Positions 47,427 through 55,735 of a stretch of DNA of 64,000 nucleotides are shown in pieces. Numbering within the stretch: the stretch's first letter is position 1; the number at the start of each line of letters is the position of its first letter. The DNA lies in contig DUTM01000006.1 of the NCBI GenBank assembly GCA_012842085.1, positions 1 through 64,000 of the forward strand. Direction: 5' to 3'. The position numbers and the translations under genes were made by a program. Origin of the DNA: Mycobacteriales bacterium. GTDB lineage: Bacteria; Actinomycetota; Actinomycetes; Mycobacteriales; Mycobacteriaceae. The notes beneath the pieces are model-generated. The model did no database searches, was not told where the DNA came from, and saw only the letters and a list, made by a program, of their open reading frames with translations.

Positions 47427-48443
47427 GTGGCGGTGCGACTTTTTGTCACCGGCGGTGCAGGCTTCATTGGTTCCGCGTTTGTGCGTATGGCACTTGCGGG
47501 AGAACTACCACTACCCGAGGTAGAAAAGGTAACCGTCTATGACGCCTTAACTTATGCTGGCACCCTCACCAACCTCACTGAGGTCGCAACAGATCCCCGC
47601 TACAGCTTCGTACATGCTGATATTTGTGACGCGGAACGCCTCCAGCAGGAAATGGCTGGCCATGATGCGATCGTTCATTTTGCAGCCGAATCCCACGTAG
47701 ACCGGTCCATTAATGGGGCGCGCACCTTCGCAGAAACTAATGTGGTGGGAACCGCGAACGTTATGCAGGCCGCACTGGAGTGTGGGGCCGATCGAATTGT
47801 GCACGTCTCCACCGACGAAGTGTATGGCTCCATTCCGGAAGGTGCCTGGCCAGAAACTGATCCACTGTTTCCCACTTCGCCGTATTCCGCTTCCAAAGCG
47901 GGGTCAGATCTCATGGCAGAATCCTTTTTCCGCAGTTTTGGACTTCCCGTCATTGTGACCAGATGCTCCAACAACTATGGACCACACCAATTTCCGGAGA
48001 AAATAATTCCGCTTTTCATTACTAACCTTTTGGAAGGCAAAAAGGTTCCGGTTTATGGTGACGGTTCCGCACGGCGAGACTGGCTGCATGTGGCGGACCA
48101 CTGCCGGGGAATCGCGTTGAGCCTCATCGGCGGAACTGCCGGCGAGATCTACAACATTGGCGGCGGTACCGAGTTGAGTGCCCTGGAACTGACACAACTG
48201 TTAGTGGAGAAATTAGGAGCTGATGAGAGTGCGATTGAGTTTGTAGCAGACCGCCCCGCCCACGATATGCGATATTGTGTTGACGACAGCAAAGCCCGTC
48301 GCGAATTGGGCTACCAACCGCAGATCTCTTTCTCTGACGGAATTGAGTCCACAATCGCGTGGTACCGCAGCCATTCGGAATGGTGGAAACCACTGCGTGC
48401 GGATGCTCCCCAGCTCGATCGGTTACGCCCCACGACACCATAA
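47427..48443 (+). CDS. rmlB: dTDP-glucose 4,6-dehydratase RmlB
   Basis: Second step of dTDP-L-rhamnose synthesis. A 338-residue SDR-type enzyme with the NAD site VTGGAGFIGSAFVR, VYDALTYAGTL, AESHVDRSI, VSTDEVYGS and the catalytic YSASKAGSD. Rhamnose is part of the arabinogalactan linker. GTG start with AAGGA five bases upstream; a GTG two codons later is possible. In M. tuberculosis rmlB is elsewhere (Rv3464); here it sits with rmlD and wbbL. Confidence 0.95.
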   Translation: MAVRLFVTGGAGFIGSAFVRMALAGELPLPEVEKVTVYDALTYAGTLTNLTEVATDPRYSFVHADICDAERLQQEMAGHDAIVHFAAESHVDRSINGARTFAETNVVGTANVMQAALECGADRIVHVSTDEVYGSIPEGAWPETDPLFPTSPYSASKAGSDLMAESFFRSFGLPVIVTRCSNNYGPHQFPEKIIPLFITNLLEGKKVPVYGDGSARRDWLHVADHCRGIALSLIGGTAGEIYNIGGGTELSALELTQLLVEKLGADESAIEFVADRPAHDMRYCVDDSKARRELGYQPQISFSDGIESTIAWYRSHSEWWKPLRADAPQLDRLRPTTP

Positions 48444-48535
48444 GTCCATGCCTCCCACACAATAGAAATCTCCCAGCTGATCATGACAATCGAAAAGTTA
48501 GTTTAGAGATTAAAGAGTAGGAATAGGTTAAGACT

Positions 48536-49480
48536 ATGCCTGGTTCAACCCTGATGACACCGCGAGTACATATTTTGGGAGCGGGCGGCCAGTTGGCACA
48601 TGCTCTCGTCAGCACCATGCCAGACATCTACGACAAACCGGGACGAGTAGCCCTCTACCAGCGTAAAGACTGCGATTTTACAGATCCACGCTCTTTTGAG
48701 AACGATACCTCGTTAGCTTTGCATCCCGGAGATATTGTCATCAACTGTGCTGCCTACACCGATGTTGATCGGGCGGAGGACGATCCGGAGGGTGCTAACC
48801 AGGTCAATGCGCAAGCTCCCGCTGCGCTGGCTCGGCTCTGCAAAAAACGCGGCGCGCAACTCATCCATATGTCCACAGACTATGTTTTTTCTGGGAAAGA
48901 CATTGGGCGGCCGTTGGAAACCTTCGACTCTACCGGTGCAACCACCGTCTACGGCGCCTCCAAAGCAGCAGGGGAAGCAGCAGTTCTGGAAGAGTGCCCC
49001 AATAATTCCGTTATTATCCGTACTGCCTGGCTGTTCACTGGTCCGCTTCGTGACTCCTGGGGGCTGAGGTCCAATGACTTTGTCACCACTATTCAGAAGC
49101 TTTACCAGGTGAAGAAAAAACCGATTCAGGTTGTGGACGACCAATTCGGTTCACCCACCTACTCCATGGACTTGGCCCGTGGAATCTGGGAGGTTGTCGG
49201 TCGGTTGATGCAGAGCGAGGAACTGCCTCAAATCCTGCACGCCACGAATGCTGGCACCACCACTTGGTATGCTTTCGCCTCCGAAATTGTGGGGTTGAGT
49301 GGCGGTAAGCGCGGTCGGGTTATGCCCTGCTCCAGCAAGGATTATCCTACCAAAGCAGAGCGTCCGCACTGGTCGGTATTGAGTGGCGCCAGTTGGGAAG
49401 ATGCTGGCTTGACTCCGTTGCGGCACTGGAAAAAAGCCCTTGCAGAAGCCCTTACAATGGGGGCAAACACTCTGGAGTAA
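48536..49480 (+). CDS. rmlD: dTDP-4-dehydrorhamnose reductase RmlD
   Basis: Last step of dTDP-L-rhamnose synthesis. A 314-residue SDR protein: GAGGQLAHAL nucleotide site, VINCAAYTDVDRAE, MSTDYVFSG, TVYGASKAAGE (catalytic Tyr and Lys) and DQFGSPTYSMD. Met7 is an alternative start nearer the family norm. TAGGTT lies six bases before the ATG and no clear ribosome site is seen. Confidence 0.94.
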   Translation: MPGSTLMTPRVHILGAGGQLAHALVSTMPDIYDKPGRVALYQRKDCDFTDPRSFENDTSLALHPGDIVINCAAYTDVDRAEDDPEGANQVNAQAPAALARLCKKRGAQLIHMSTDYVFSGKDIGRPLETFDSTGATTVYGASKAAGEAAVLEECPNNSVIIRTAWLFTGPLRDSWGLRSNDFVTTIQKLYQVKKKPIQVVDDQFGSPTYSMDLARGIWEVVGRLMQSEELPQILHATNAGTTTWYAFASEIVGLSGGKRGRVMPCSSKDYPTKAERPHWSVLSGASWEDAGLTPLRHWKKALAEALTMGANTLE

Positions 49481-49504
49481 GTCGAGAAACCCCTGCTAGA
49501 TCGT

Positions 49505-49510
49505 TAAGCT
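49505..49510 (+). promoter_or_regulatory. Probable -10 element of leaderless wbbL
   Basis: TAAGCT (TANNNT) lies seven bases before the GTG at 49518; TCGAGA at 49482-49487 has a 17-base spacing and could be the -35. No ribosome site is seen. Confidence 0.4.
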
Positions 49511-49517
49511 AGAGCAC

Positions 49518-50417
49518 GTGCCTACATCAAAATTAGCCATAGTGACGGTGACCTATTCGCCGGGTCGGTATCTGCAGCAATTTTTAGAAAGCATTGCTGC
49601 TGGTACTGTGCTGCCGACACGCGTCATTCTGGCGGATAACGGTTCGACCGACGGTGCGCCGGAAGCTGCCGTTGCGAACTTTGCTGAACACCCCACCATG
49701 CAGGTGGAACTCCTGCGCACCGGCGGCAACATCGGTTACGGCTCAGCAATAAACAAGGCGATTGCACAGCTGCAGCATGATACGCAGCTACGCCCCGATT
49801 TTGTTTTAGTGTCGAACCCTGATGTTATCTTTACCGCTGGGGCGATCGATGAATTGTTGGCCGCAGGGAAACGGTGGCCTAAGGCGGGAGCACTAGGTCC
49901 ACTTATCCGTGAAAATGACGGAGGCGTGTATCCCTCGGCGCGCAGTGTTCCCCGCATCAAAAACGGTATTGCGCACGCTGTTTTGGCACCGATATGGAAG
50001 AATAATCCCTGGACAAAAGCATATTTAGATAATGCTGACATGTCCTCCGAACGGACTGCCGGTTGGTTGTCGGGCGCCTGCCTGCTACTCCGGCGGGAAG
50101 CCTTCGAAGAAATTGGTGGTTTCGATGAAGGCTACTTTATGTACATGGAGGACGTGGACTTGGGCGACCGGTTGGGAACTGCCGGCTGGTCGAATGTTTT
50201 TGTACCTAGTGCAGAAATTGGGCATGCGCAGGGTCACTCTACGGAGTCACATCAGGAGATCACGTTAGTGGCTCACCATAAAAGTGCATACAAGTTTCAA
50301 GCCGACCGGCACCCACAGTGGTATGCCGCGCCGCTACGCTGGATATTGAAAGCTGGACTGTGGTTGCGCTGCCGTTTAGCTATTCGTCACGCACACCAGA
50401 AGAACACAACAAAATAA
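49518..50417 (+). CDS. wbbL: Rhamnosyltransferase WbbL (GT2)
   Basis: Adds rhamnose to GlcNAc-P-P-decaprenyl, starting the arabinogalactan linker on the inner membrane face. A 299-residue GT2 enzyme: LAIVTVTYSPGRYLQQFL, ILADNGSTDGAPEAA, GGNIGYGSAINKAI, SNPDVIFTAGAID and the acceptor-side SGACLLLRREAFEEIGGFDEGYFMYMEDVDLGDRL with the catalytic Glu-Asp pair. Orthologue of Rv3265c, and as there follows rmlD. Confidence 0.92.
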   Translation: MPTSKLAIVTVTYSPGRYLQQFLESIAAGTVLPTRVILADNGSTDGAPEAAVANFAEHPTMQVELLRTGGNIGYGSAINKAIAQLQHDTQLRPDFVLVSNPDVIFTAGAIDELLAAGKRWPKAGALGPLIRENDGGVYPSARSVPRIKNGIAHAVLAPIWKNNPWTKAYLDNADMSSERTAGWLSGACLLLRREAFEEIGGFDEGYFMYMEDVDLGDRLGTAGWSNVFVPSAEIGHAQGHSTESHQEITLVAHHKSAYKFQADRHPQWYAAPLRWILKAGLWLRCRLAIRHAHQKNTTK

Positions 50418-50436
50418 CAACGAATTGAGTTTCACG

Positions 50437-51546
50437 ATGACTAAGTCCTCCCTATCGGGGCTGAGCCAAGAAGACCTTGCTAATACCGAAGCAGTGGTGC
50501 TGGTTGGAGGTAAAGGAACGCGCTTGCGTCCACTTACCTTGTCGGCACCCAAACCGATGCTTCCCACAGCTGGGTTGCCTTTCCTTACTCATTTGCTGTC
50601 GCGCATTAAGGCTGCAGGTATTAAACATGTTGTGTTGGGTACGTCGTATAAAGCCGAAGTGTTCGAAGAATATTTTGGCGACGGCAGCGAACTCGGCTTA
50701 GAGATCGACTATGTGGTGGAGGAAACTCCCCTGGATACCGGTGGCGGAATCCGAAATGTTTTGTCCTGCCTGCGCGGAGACAATATTTTAGTGTTCAACG
50801 GCGATGTGCTGGGTGGCACCGATCTGCAAGACATTCTGAAAAGCTTCCTGGAAAAAGACGCTGATGTGCTGCTGCACCTGGTGAAAGTTGAGGATCCCCG
50901 CGCCTTCGGCTGTGTGCCCACTAATGCGGATGGCCGGGTGGAGGCCTTCCTGGAAAAGACACCCAACCCACCCACGGACCAGATCAATGCGGGCTGCTAC
51001 GTTTTCCGGAAAGACATCATCGAATCCATTCCTGCAGGAGTGCCGGTAAGCGTGGAGCGCGACGTGTTCCCACGGCTTCTCGAAGAAGGAAAACGAGTCT
51101 ACGGACACGTCGATGCACACTATTGGCGTGACATGGGAACACTCCAAGATTTTGTGCAAGGCTCAGCGGATCTAGTGCAAGGCATCGCACCGTCACCAGC
51201 TTTAGAGGGAAGAAGCGGAGACTATCTGGTGCTGCCCGGAGCCGATGTGGCAGATTCTGTAGAGCTCTCCAAAGGAACCGTCATTGGCGAGAACTGTACG
51301 GTAGCTGAAAATGCGCACGTTAGTGAGACCACAGTTTTTAATGGTGCGACCATTTCTGCGAATGCGATTGTGGAGCGCTCCATCATTGGGAAGAACGCCG
51401 TTATCGGTGAAGGCGCCATTGTGAAGGACGCTGTTATTGGTGACGGCGTCACCGTTGGCGCGGGATGCGAATTGCTGGATGGCATTCGTATTTGGCCGAA
51501 TGTCACTATCCCCGACGGGGCAGTGCGTTTCTCCACCGACGCCTAA
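50437..51546 (+). CDS. manC: Mannose-1-phosphate guanylyltransferase
   Basis: Makes GDP-mannose for mannolipids and glycoproteins. A 369-residue enzyme (ATG at 50437; TTG at 50425 is weaker) with the nucleotidyltransferase loop VLVGGKGTRLRPLTLSAPKPML, FNGDVL and a C-terminal left-handed beta-helix (residues about 265-365) of repeated hexapeptides, such as NAVIGEGAIVKDAVIG. Orthologue of Rv3264c, often called manB there. It ends in a T-tailed hairpin. Confidence 0.92.
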   Translation: MTKSSLSGLSQEDLANTEAVVLVGGKGTRLRPLTLSAPKPMLPTAGLPFLTHLLSRIKAAGIKHVVLGTSYKAEVFEEYFGDGSELGLEIDYVVEETPLDTGGGIRNVLSCLRGDNILVFNGDVLGGTDLQDILKSFLEKDADVLLHLVKVEDPRAFGCVPTNADGRVEAFLEKTPNPPTDQINAGCYVFRKDIIESIPAGVPVSVERDVFPRLLEEGKRVYGHVDAHYWRDMGTLQDFVQGSADLVQGIAPSPALEGRSGDYLVLPGADVADSVELSKGTVIGENCTVAENAHVSETTVFNGATISANAIVERSIIGKNAVIGEGAIVKDAVIGDGVTVGAGCELLDGIRIWPNVTIPDGAVRFSTDA

Positions 51547-51556
51547 AAGCCAAGAC

Positions 51557-51580
51557 CTAAACCCTAAAGTGTGGGTTTAG
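51557..51580 (+). terminator. Intrinsic terminator after manC
   Basis: CTAAACCC and GGGTTTAG form an eight-bp stem with an eight-base loop, followed by TAATTTTT. The remaining 51581-51800 has no gene. Confidence 0.6.
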
Positions 51581-51800
51581 CCTGTAATTTTTGGGGTCGC
51601 TCCGAAGCGCCTAAACCGGAAAAGTTCCTATCGGACGGCAACTTTTAAGAAATTTCAGGACATTAAACTATTTAGATAATGGTGTGTCGGACGACGACCA
51701 GGTCGCCAAAATTAGTTATGATATTTCTTATTTCTACTGGTAGAGAGCCCATTCGGGGATCCGTTGCATAACTTTCCAAAATTTTGCGACACGCCGTAGC

Positions 51801-51819
51801 TTAAATGACACACATTTAA
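51801..51819. promoter_or_regulatory. 19-bp inverted repeat upstream of the whiB2 promoter
   Basis: TTAAATG and CATTTAA, perfect arms five bases apart, lie 36 bases upstream of the -35. This is a candidate regulator-binding site. Confidence 0.35.
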
Positions 51820-51854
51820 TGAGTTTTGGGGTATTGCATCCTACTGAATCTGGG

Positions 51855-51896
51855 TTGACCAACTCGGTTTTTGCGTGTGTAATAACAAGTGTGTAA
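51855..51896 (+). promoter_or_regulatory. whiB2 promoter with an overlapping direct repeat
   Basis: TTGACC (51855-51860), a 17-base spacer and TGTAAT (51878-51883) form a good sigma-A-like promoter; transcription would start near 51890, giving about a 105-base leader. GTGTGTAA occurs twice, at 51875 and 51889 (14-base period), covering the -10 and start site. Confidence 0.6.
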
Positions 51897-51995
51897 GTAA
51901 CTTGGTTTTGGAGATTTTACATTCCTAACTGGGTTAAAAGAAAGACCGTCCACACGGATAGTGTTTACAGTCGCGACATACTACGAGGAGACCAC

Positions 51996-52286
51996 GTGTC
52001 AGCTAGCGAACCTCAGGGTTTCGTGCCACTCGCCAGTATGGGTATCGAGGAACTCATTACTGCAGTCGAAGTCGACTGGCAGGAACGAGCTCTTTGTGCA
52101 CAGACTGATCCAGAAGCATTTTTCCCTGAAAAAGGCGGATCCACTCGTGAAGCCAAGCGCATATGCCAAGGTTGTGAAGTACGCGACGAATGTCTCGAAT
52201 ACGCCCTTGAACATGATGAGCGTTTCGGTATCTGGGGTGGACTGTCAGAGCGGGAACGCCGCCGCCTAAAGAAACGTGCGATGTAA
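51996..52286 (+). CDS. whiB2: WhiB-family iron-sulfur regulator (WhiB2/WhmD type)
   Basis: A 96-residue [4Fe-4S] protein controlling division and septation genes. Its four cysteines are in RALCAQTD, then CQGCEVRDEC (Cys-x2-Cys-x5-Cys), followed by the GIWGG turn and a basic tail (RERRRLKKR) that binds DNA. GTG start with GAGGAG upstream; a second frame overlapping it (51961-52269) is not a gene. Orthologue of Rv3260c, in its usual place between manC and manB. A long leader and repeats at the promoter point to complex regulation. Confidence 0.95.
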   Translation: MSASEPQGFVPLASMGIEELITAVEVDWQERALCAQTDPEAFFPEKGGSTREAKRICQGCEVRDECLEYALEHDERFGIWGGLSERERRRLKKRAM

Positions 52287-52311
52287 GGAAGACAACACAA
52301 ATAAATAAGCT

Positions 52312-52343
52312 AAGAGGGTGGAGCCTGGGGGCTCCACCCTCTT
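52312..52343. terminator. Intrinsic terminator after whiB2
   Basis: A perfect 14-bp stem (AAGAGGGTGGAGCC with its complement) with a four-base loop, between convergent genes. Confidence 0.85.
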
Positions 52344-52380
52344 CTATTTCCCCAATAACAGCTCCCAATGGCAGCTACAG

Positions 52381-52884
52381 CTAGACTTGCGGACCGTCTC
52401 CGTAAAACGGATTGATCAATTCCGGCTCCACATTAAGGTAGTAGGCCACCAGCTTCGTCAAAATTGCCTGCAGTAGCTGCTGCATCTCGGTTTCATCAGC
52501 GCACCGCTCCTCTATCGGTTTACGGAAAAGCACAATACGCGGTCGAATAGGGGTGCCGTCACTGGTATAGGAGGTGGAAATGAACCTACCTAAGGCAATA
52601 ATTCCGTCAGCAGCCACCGAATCCGGCCATTCAGCGCCTTCCCTTAACCGCATCCGCGGCACCATATCAACAGCCAAATCCAGGCCGGTGAGCTCGTCAT
52701 GAAAAGTTGTATCTATGCGCGCAAAAGCCTCCAAGGCGTGTTCATCGAAGGCCGTAGATCTACTGGCGTAGCGCGGCACATGCGGAGGCAAAATGAGTCC
52801 ACGAGGCCCCCTGCCGCGACGTTCTACTTGCCGGCTCGTCTTGTGGCGGCGGTGTGTAAAAGGTTGGGGTGAATCCGAACTCAT
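52381..52884 (-). CDS. Zincin-like (metallopeptidase family PF06262) protein lacking the HExxH motif
   Basis: A 167-residue protein orthologous by place to Rv3259. A basic, disordered N-terminal 30 residues precede a compact domain with a GLDLAVDMVPRMRL strand, IRPRIVLFRKPIEER and a C-terminal helix ending NVEPELINPFYGD. Where the family's HExxH zinc site should lie, residues 143-149 read TKLVAYY, so it cannot be a classical metallopeptidase. It probably acts as a structural or regulatory protein. Conserved beside whiB2 and manB. I am sure of the gene, less so of the family. Confidence 0.72.
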   Translation of the reverse strand: MSSDSPQPFTHRRHKTSRQVERRGRGPRGLILPPHVPRYASRSTAFDEHALEAFARIDTTFHDELTGLDLAVDMVPRMRLREGAEWPDSVAADGIIALGRFISTSYTSDGTPIRPRIVLFRKPIEERCADETEMQQLLQAILTKLVAYYLNVEPELINPFYGDGPQV

Positions 52885-52983
52885 GGTTTCAGCTTAACTG
52901 GCAAGGTGCAGAATAGTAGGTTCCACGCCGTTTCACGATAGGCTTAGGGGGTAAAACGTCCTTTATGAGAGGGAGACTTTTCA

Positions 52984-54384
52984 GTGAGCAATTCTGCTAC
53001 GGCACCTGCTTACCGCGATCCGGACTTTATCGCCCAAATTATTAAGGCCTACGATGTGCGCGGTCTTGTCGGCGAACAGATGACGGAAGACTTCGTGTAC
53101 GAGGTGGGACAAGCATTCGCTCGGCTGATGCGGAGCGAGGGGGCAACCAGGATTGTGGTTGCACACGATATGCGCGACTCAGGGCCGGCACTGGTGGAAG
53201 CGTTCTCGGAAGGTGTCAATGCACAAGGGCTCGATGTGGTGAACATTGGCCTCGCCTCTACTGACGAGATGTACTGCGCCTCGGGACTCTTGCAAACCCC
53301 CGGCGCCATGTTCACTGCATCGCACAACCCGGCGGAATATAACGGTATTAAGCTGTGCCGCGCTGGTGCCCGGCCCGTGGGGCAAGACACCGGTCTAGCC
53401 ACTATTTCCCAAGCCGTAGTGGACGGCATTCCGGAGTTCTCTGGGCCGAAAGGATCCTCTATTCGCCGCGATATGCTGCAGGATTATGCAGAATACTTGC
53501 GCAACCTAGTGGACTTGAGCGGCATTCGTCCCCTCACCGTCGCAGTGGACGCTGGTAACGGCATGGCGGGTCTAACTGTCCCGGCAGTACTCCGAGATCT
53601 GCCGCTCACCATTGAACCTCTCTACTTTGAACTGGACGGCACGTTCCCCAACCATGAAGCGAACCCGCTGGATCCTAAAAACCTGGTGGATCTGCAAAAG
53701 TTCACTCCGGAAGTGAAAGCCGACATTGGGCTAGCTTTCGACGGTGACGCGGATCGTTGCTTCGTGGTGGACGAGAAGGGTGACCCAGTGTCGCCCTCAT
53801 CTATCGCCGCCCTGGTGGCAGAACGGGAACTGGCACGGGAACCGGGCAGTGCCGTCATCCACAACCTCATCACTTCTTTGGCAGTACCGCAGATTATTGC
53901 GGAAAACGGGGGAGTACCAGTACGTACCCGCGTGGGACACAGTTTCATTAAAGCCAAGATGGCGGAGACGAATGCGATCTTTGGCGGGGAGCACTCGGCA
54001 CACTACTATTTCCGCGACTTTTGGCGCGCCGACTCGGGCCTGTTAGCTGCCATGCATGTGCTGGCTGCTTTGGGCCACCAAGACAAGCCACTGTCCGAAA
54101 TGATGGCTGAATATGAGCGCTATGCAGCCTCGGGAGAAATCAACTCTCGGCTCGCTTCTGCGGAAGCACAGCAGGAGCGCACCAATGCGGTGGTGGAGGC
54201 TTTTGCTGATCGCACCCAGGATATTGACCGGCTTGATGGGGTAACGATTACCCTGGGCGAAAACACCTGGTTTAATGTGCGTGCCTCGAATACGGAACCG
54301 TTGCTGCGTTTGAATGTGGAGGCTCCCACCCAGGAGAAAGTGGATGAGCTGGTGACGGAGATTCTGGGAAGTATTCGCGCCTAG
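52984..54384 (+). CDS. manB: Phosphomannomutase/phosphoglucomutase ManB
   Basis: Interconverts mannose-6-phosphate and mannose-1-phosphate. A 466-residue alpha-D-phosphohexomutase: phosphoserine loop TASHNPAEYNGIKL, metal loop FDGDADRCF, sugar loop GGEHSAHYYFRDFW and phosphate loop RASNTEPLLRLNVEA. It works between ManA (at 56918) and ManC (at 50437). GTG start with AGGGA upstream. Orthologue of Rv3257c. Confidence 0.95.
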   Translation: MSNSATAPAYRDPDFIAQIIKAYDVRGLVGEQMTEDFVYEVGQAFARLMRSEGATRIVVAHDMRDSGPALVEAFSEGVNAQGLDVVNIGLASTDEMYCASGLLQTPGAMFTASHNPAEYNGIKLCRAGARPVGQDTGLATISQAVVDGIPEFSGPKGSSIRRDMLQDYAEYLRNLVDLSGIRPLTVAVDAGNGMAGLTVPAVLRDLPLTIEPLYFELDGTFPNHEANPLDPKNLVDLQKFTPEVKADIGLAFDGDADRCFVVDEKGDPVSPSSIAALVAERELAREPGSAVIHNLITSLAVPQIIAENGGVPVRTRVGHSFIKAKMAETNAIFGGEHSAHYYFRDFWRADSGLLAAMHVLAALGHQDKPLSEMMAEYERYAASGEINSRLASAEAQQERTNAVVEAFADRTQDIDRLDGVTITLGENTWFNVRASNTEPLLRLNVEAPTQEKVDELVTEILGSIRA

Positions 54385-54401
54385 CACAGTTGCTGAACAT
54401 A

Positions 54402-54434
54402 AAAAGAACCCCCGCCAGAAGCGGGGGTTCTTTT
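54402..54434. terminator. Bidirectional terminator after manB
   Basis: A perfect 14-bp stem (AAAAGAACCCCCGC with its complement), five-base loop, with T/A tails on both sides. It separates manB from the convergent aminotransferase gene. Confidence 0.9.
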
Positions 54435-54454
54435 CGCTTTGTGAGCTAACCGTT

Positions 54455-55723
54455 TTATGCGGTGAAGCCCATCTCCGGGTGACGGGAAGCAACCACAGAG
54501 AGTGCCTCGTCGGCGATCTCGATGGTCTTGTCGACGTCTTCCTGAGTTTCGGCGAGGTTGGTGAAGTGGTTGTGGTGGCTGGCGAGCAGCGAACCGCGCT
54601 TCACACACTCAGCGATGAACTCCTGGTGGAGCTTAAAGCTGTCATCGTCGGCAATGCGGAGGTAGAAGAGGCTAGGTTCGCCAGTGGCCTTCAAGTGGAA
54701 GCCGTGGTTGGCGCCAACCTTCTCCATGCCTTCCATGATGCCTTCACCGATCTGGCGCATGTGGCCAGGGGCATCCGGATGTGCGTGGAGCTTCTTGATG
54801 TTCGCAATGGCAGCTGCAAACGGTGCTGCAGTGTGCCAGTAGGAACCGGTGTACATAACCGAGGAGCAGGCCTGCTTGAGGCTGTCCTTACCGCACAGTG
54901 CGGAGACGTTCCAGCCGTTGGCCAGTGCCTTACAGAAGCAGATGAGGTCTGCTTCGAATCCGAAGTAGTGGTCGGATCCGGCAAGGTCGAGGCGGAAGCC
55001 GGCACGAACGTCGTCGATAATCAGCACGATGCCGTTGTCGTCACAGAGCTTACGGACTTGCTGCCAGAATCCGGGGGCAGGAAGCTCGTTGTCCTGGAAG
55101 ACGGTGTGGTTGTAGGGCATAGCGATGATTGCGGCGATCTCACCCTTGTTGGCGTTGATAACATCCTTCAACTGCTGGATGTTATTCCACTCAACGTAGA
55201 TGTTGTTTTCGACGTCGCCAGGTGCAACACCCGGGTCGCCTTCGTGCTGGTGCCACATGTTGGTGCCGTGGTAGCAACCCTTGAACATGACGATCTTGTT
55301 GCGGCCGGTGGCGGCGCGGGCGGTCATCATGGCCAGGTTGGTGACGTCAGCACCGTTCTTGGCGAACAGTGACCAGTCGGCGATGTTAACAGTTTCGGCA
55401 AGCAGTTCAGCGAGGTCGATGGACAGGGTGCCAGGAAGGGTAACAACGTCGCCCAGCTTGTTAGCTTCGAAGGCGGCCTTGTTAATGTCCTCGTCGGCGT
55501 AGCCCTGAATCATCGGGCCGTATGCAGCCAAGTGGTCAATAAACTTATTACCATCAAGGTCCCAGATGTAGGCACCTTCTGCTCGTTCGGAGTAGAAGGG
55601 GTAGGCCGATGCCGGAATGTGGCAACCCTCGGTGGGCCCAAGGTGGCCGTAAATACCGCCAGGAATTACCTTAACGGCGCGGGCAAACGCCTCGCGGTTC
55701 TTGGGGTAATCATAAATTTCCAT
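54455..55723 (-). CDS. Class III aminotransferase, glutamate-1-semialdehyde aminomutase-like
   Basis: A 422-residue PLP enzyme. It shows the class III features: GAYIWDLDGNKFIDHLAAYGP, SLFAKNGADVTNLAMMTARAATGRNKIVMFKGCYHG, IIDDVRAGFR (PLP-ring Asp) and the Schiff-base Lys265 in CFCKALANGWN. Compared with true HemL (usually GSAGTEAVMNAIRLAR) the segment after NGAD differs, so it is probably not the tetrapyrrole enzyme. It follows an SCP2-like gene with 12 bases between them, forming a two-gene operon. The natural substrate is unknown. In M. tuberculosis this place between manB and manA holds an unrelated SIS-domain gene. Confidence 0.82.
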   Translation of the reverse strand: MEIYDYPKNREAFARAVKVIPGGIYGHLGPTEGCHIPASAYPFYSERAEGAYIWDLDGNKFIDHLAAYGPMIQGYADEDINKAAFEANKLGDVVTLPGTLSIDLAELLAETVNIADWSLFAKNGADVTNLAMMTARAATGRNKIVMFKGCYHGTNMWHQHEGDPGVAPGDVENNIYVEWNNIQQLKDVINANKGEIAAIIAMPYNHTVFQDNELPAPGFWQQVRKLCDDNGIVLIIDDVRAGFRLDLAGSDHYFGFEADLICFCKALANGWNVSALCGKDSLKQACSSVMYTGSYWHTAAPFAAAIANIKKLHAHPDAPGHMRQIGEGIMEGMEKVGANHGFHLKATGEPSLFYLRIADDDSFKLHQEFIAECVKRGSLLASHHNHFTNLAETQEDVDKTIEIADEALSVVASRHPEMGFTA

Positions 55724-55735
55724 TGATTTTCTCCT

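Noticed and set aside
51961-52269. A 102-residue frame overlapping whiB2
   Set aside because: The WhiB frame has all four cysteines and a good ribosome site; the other does not.
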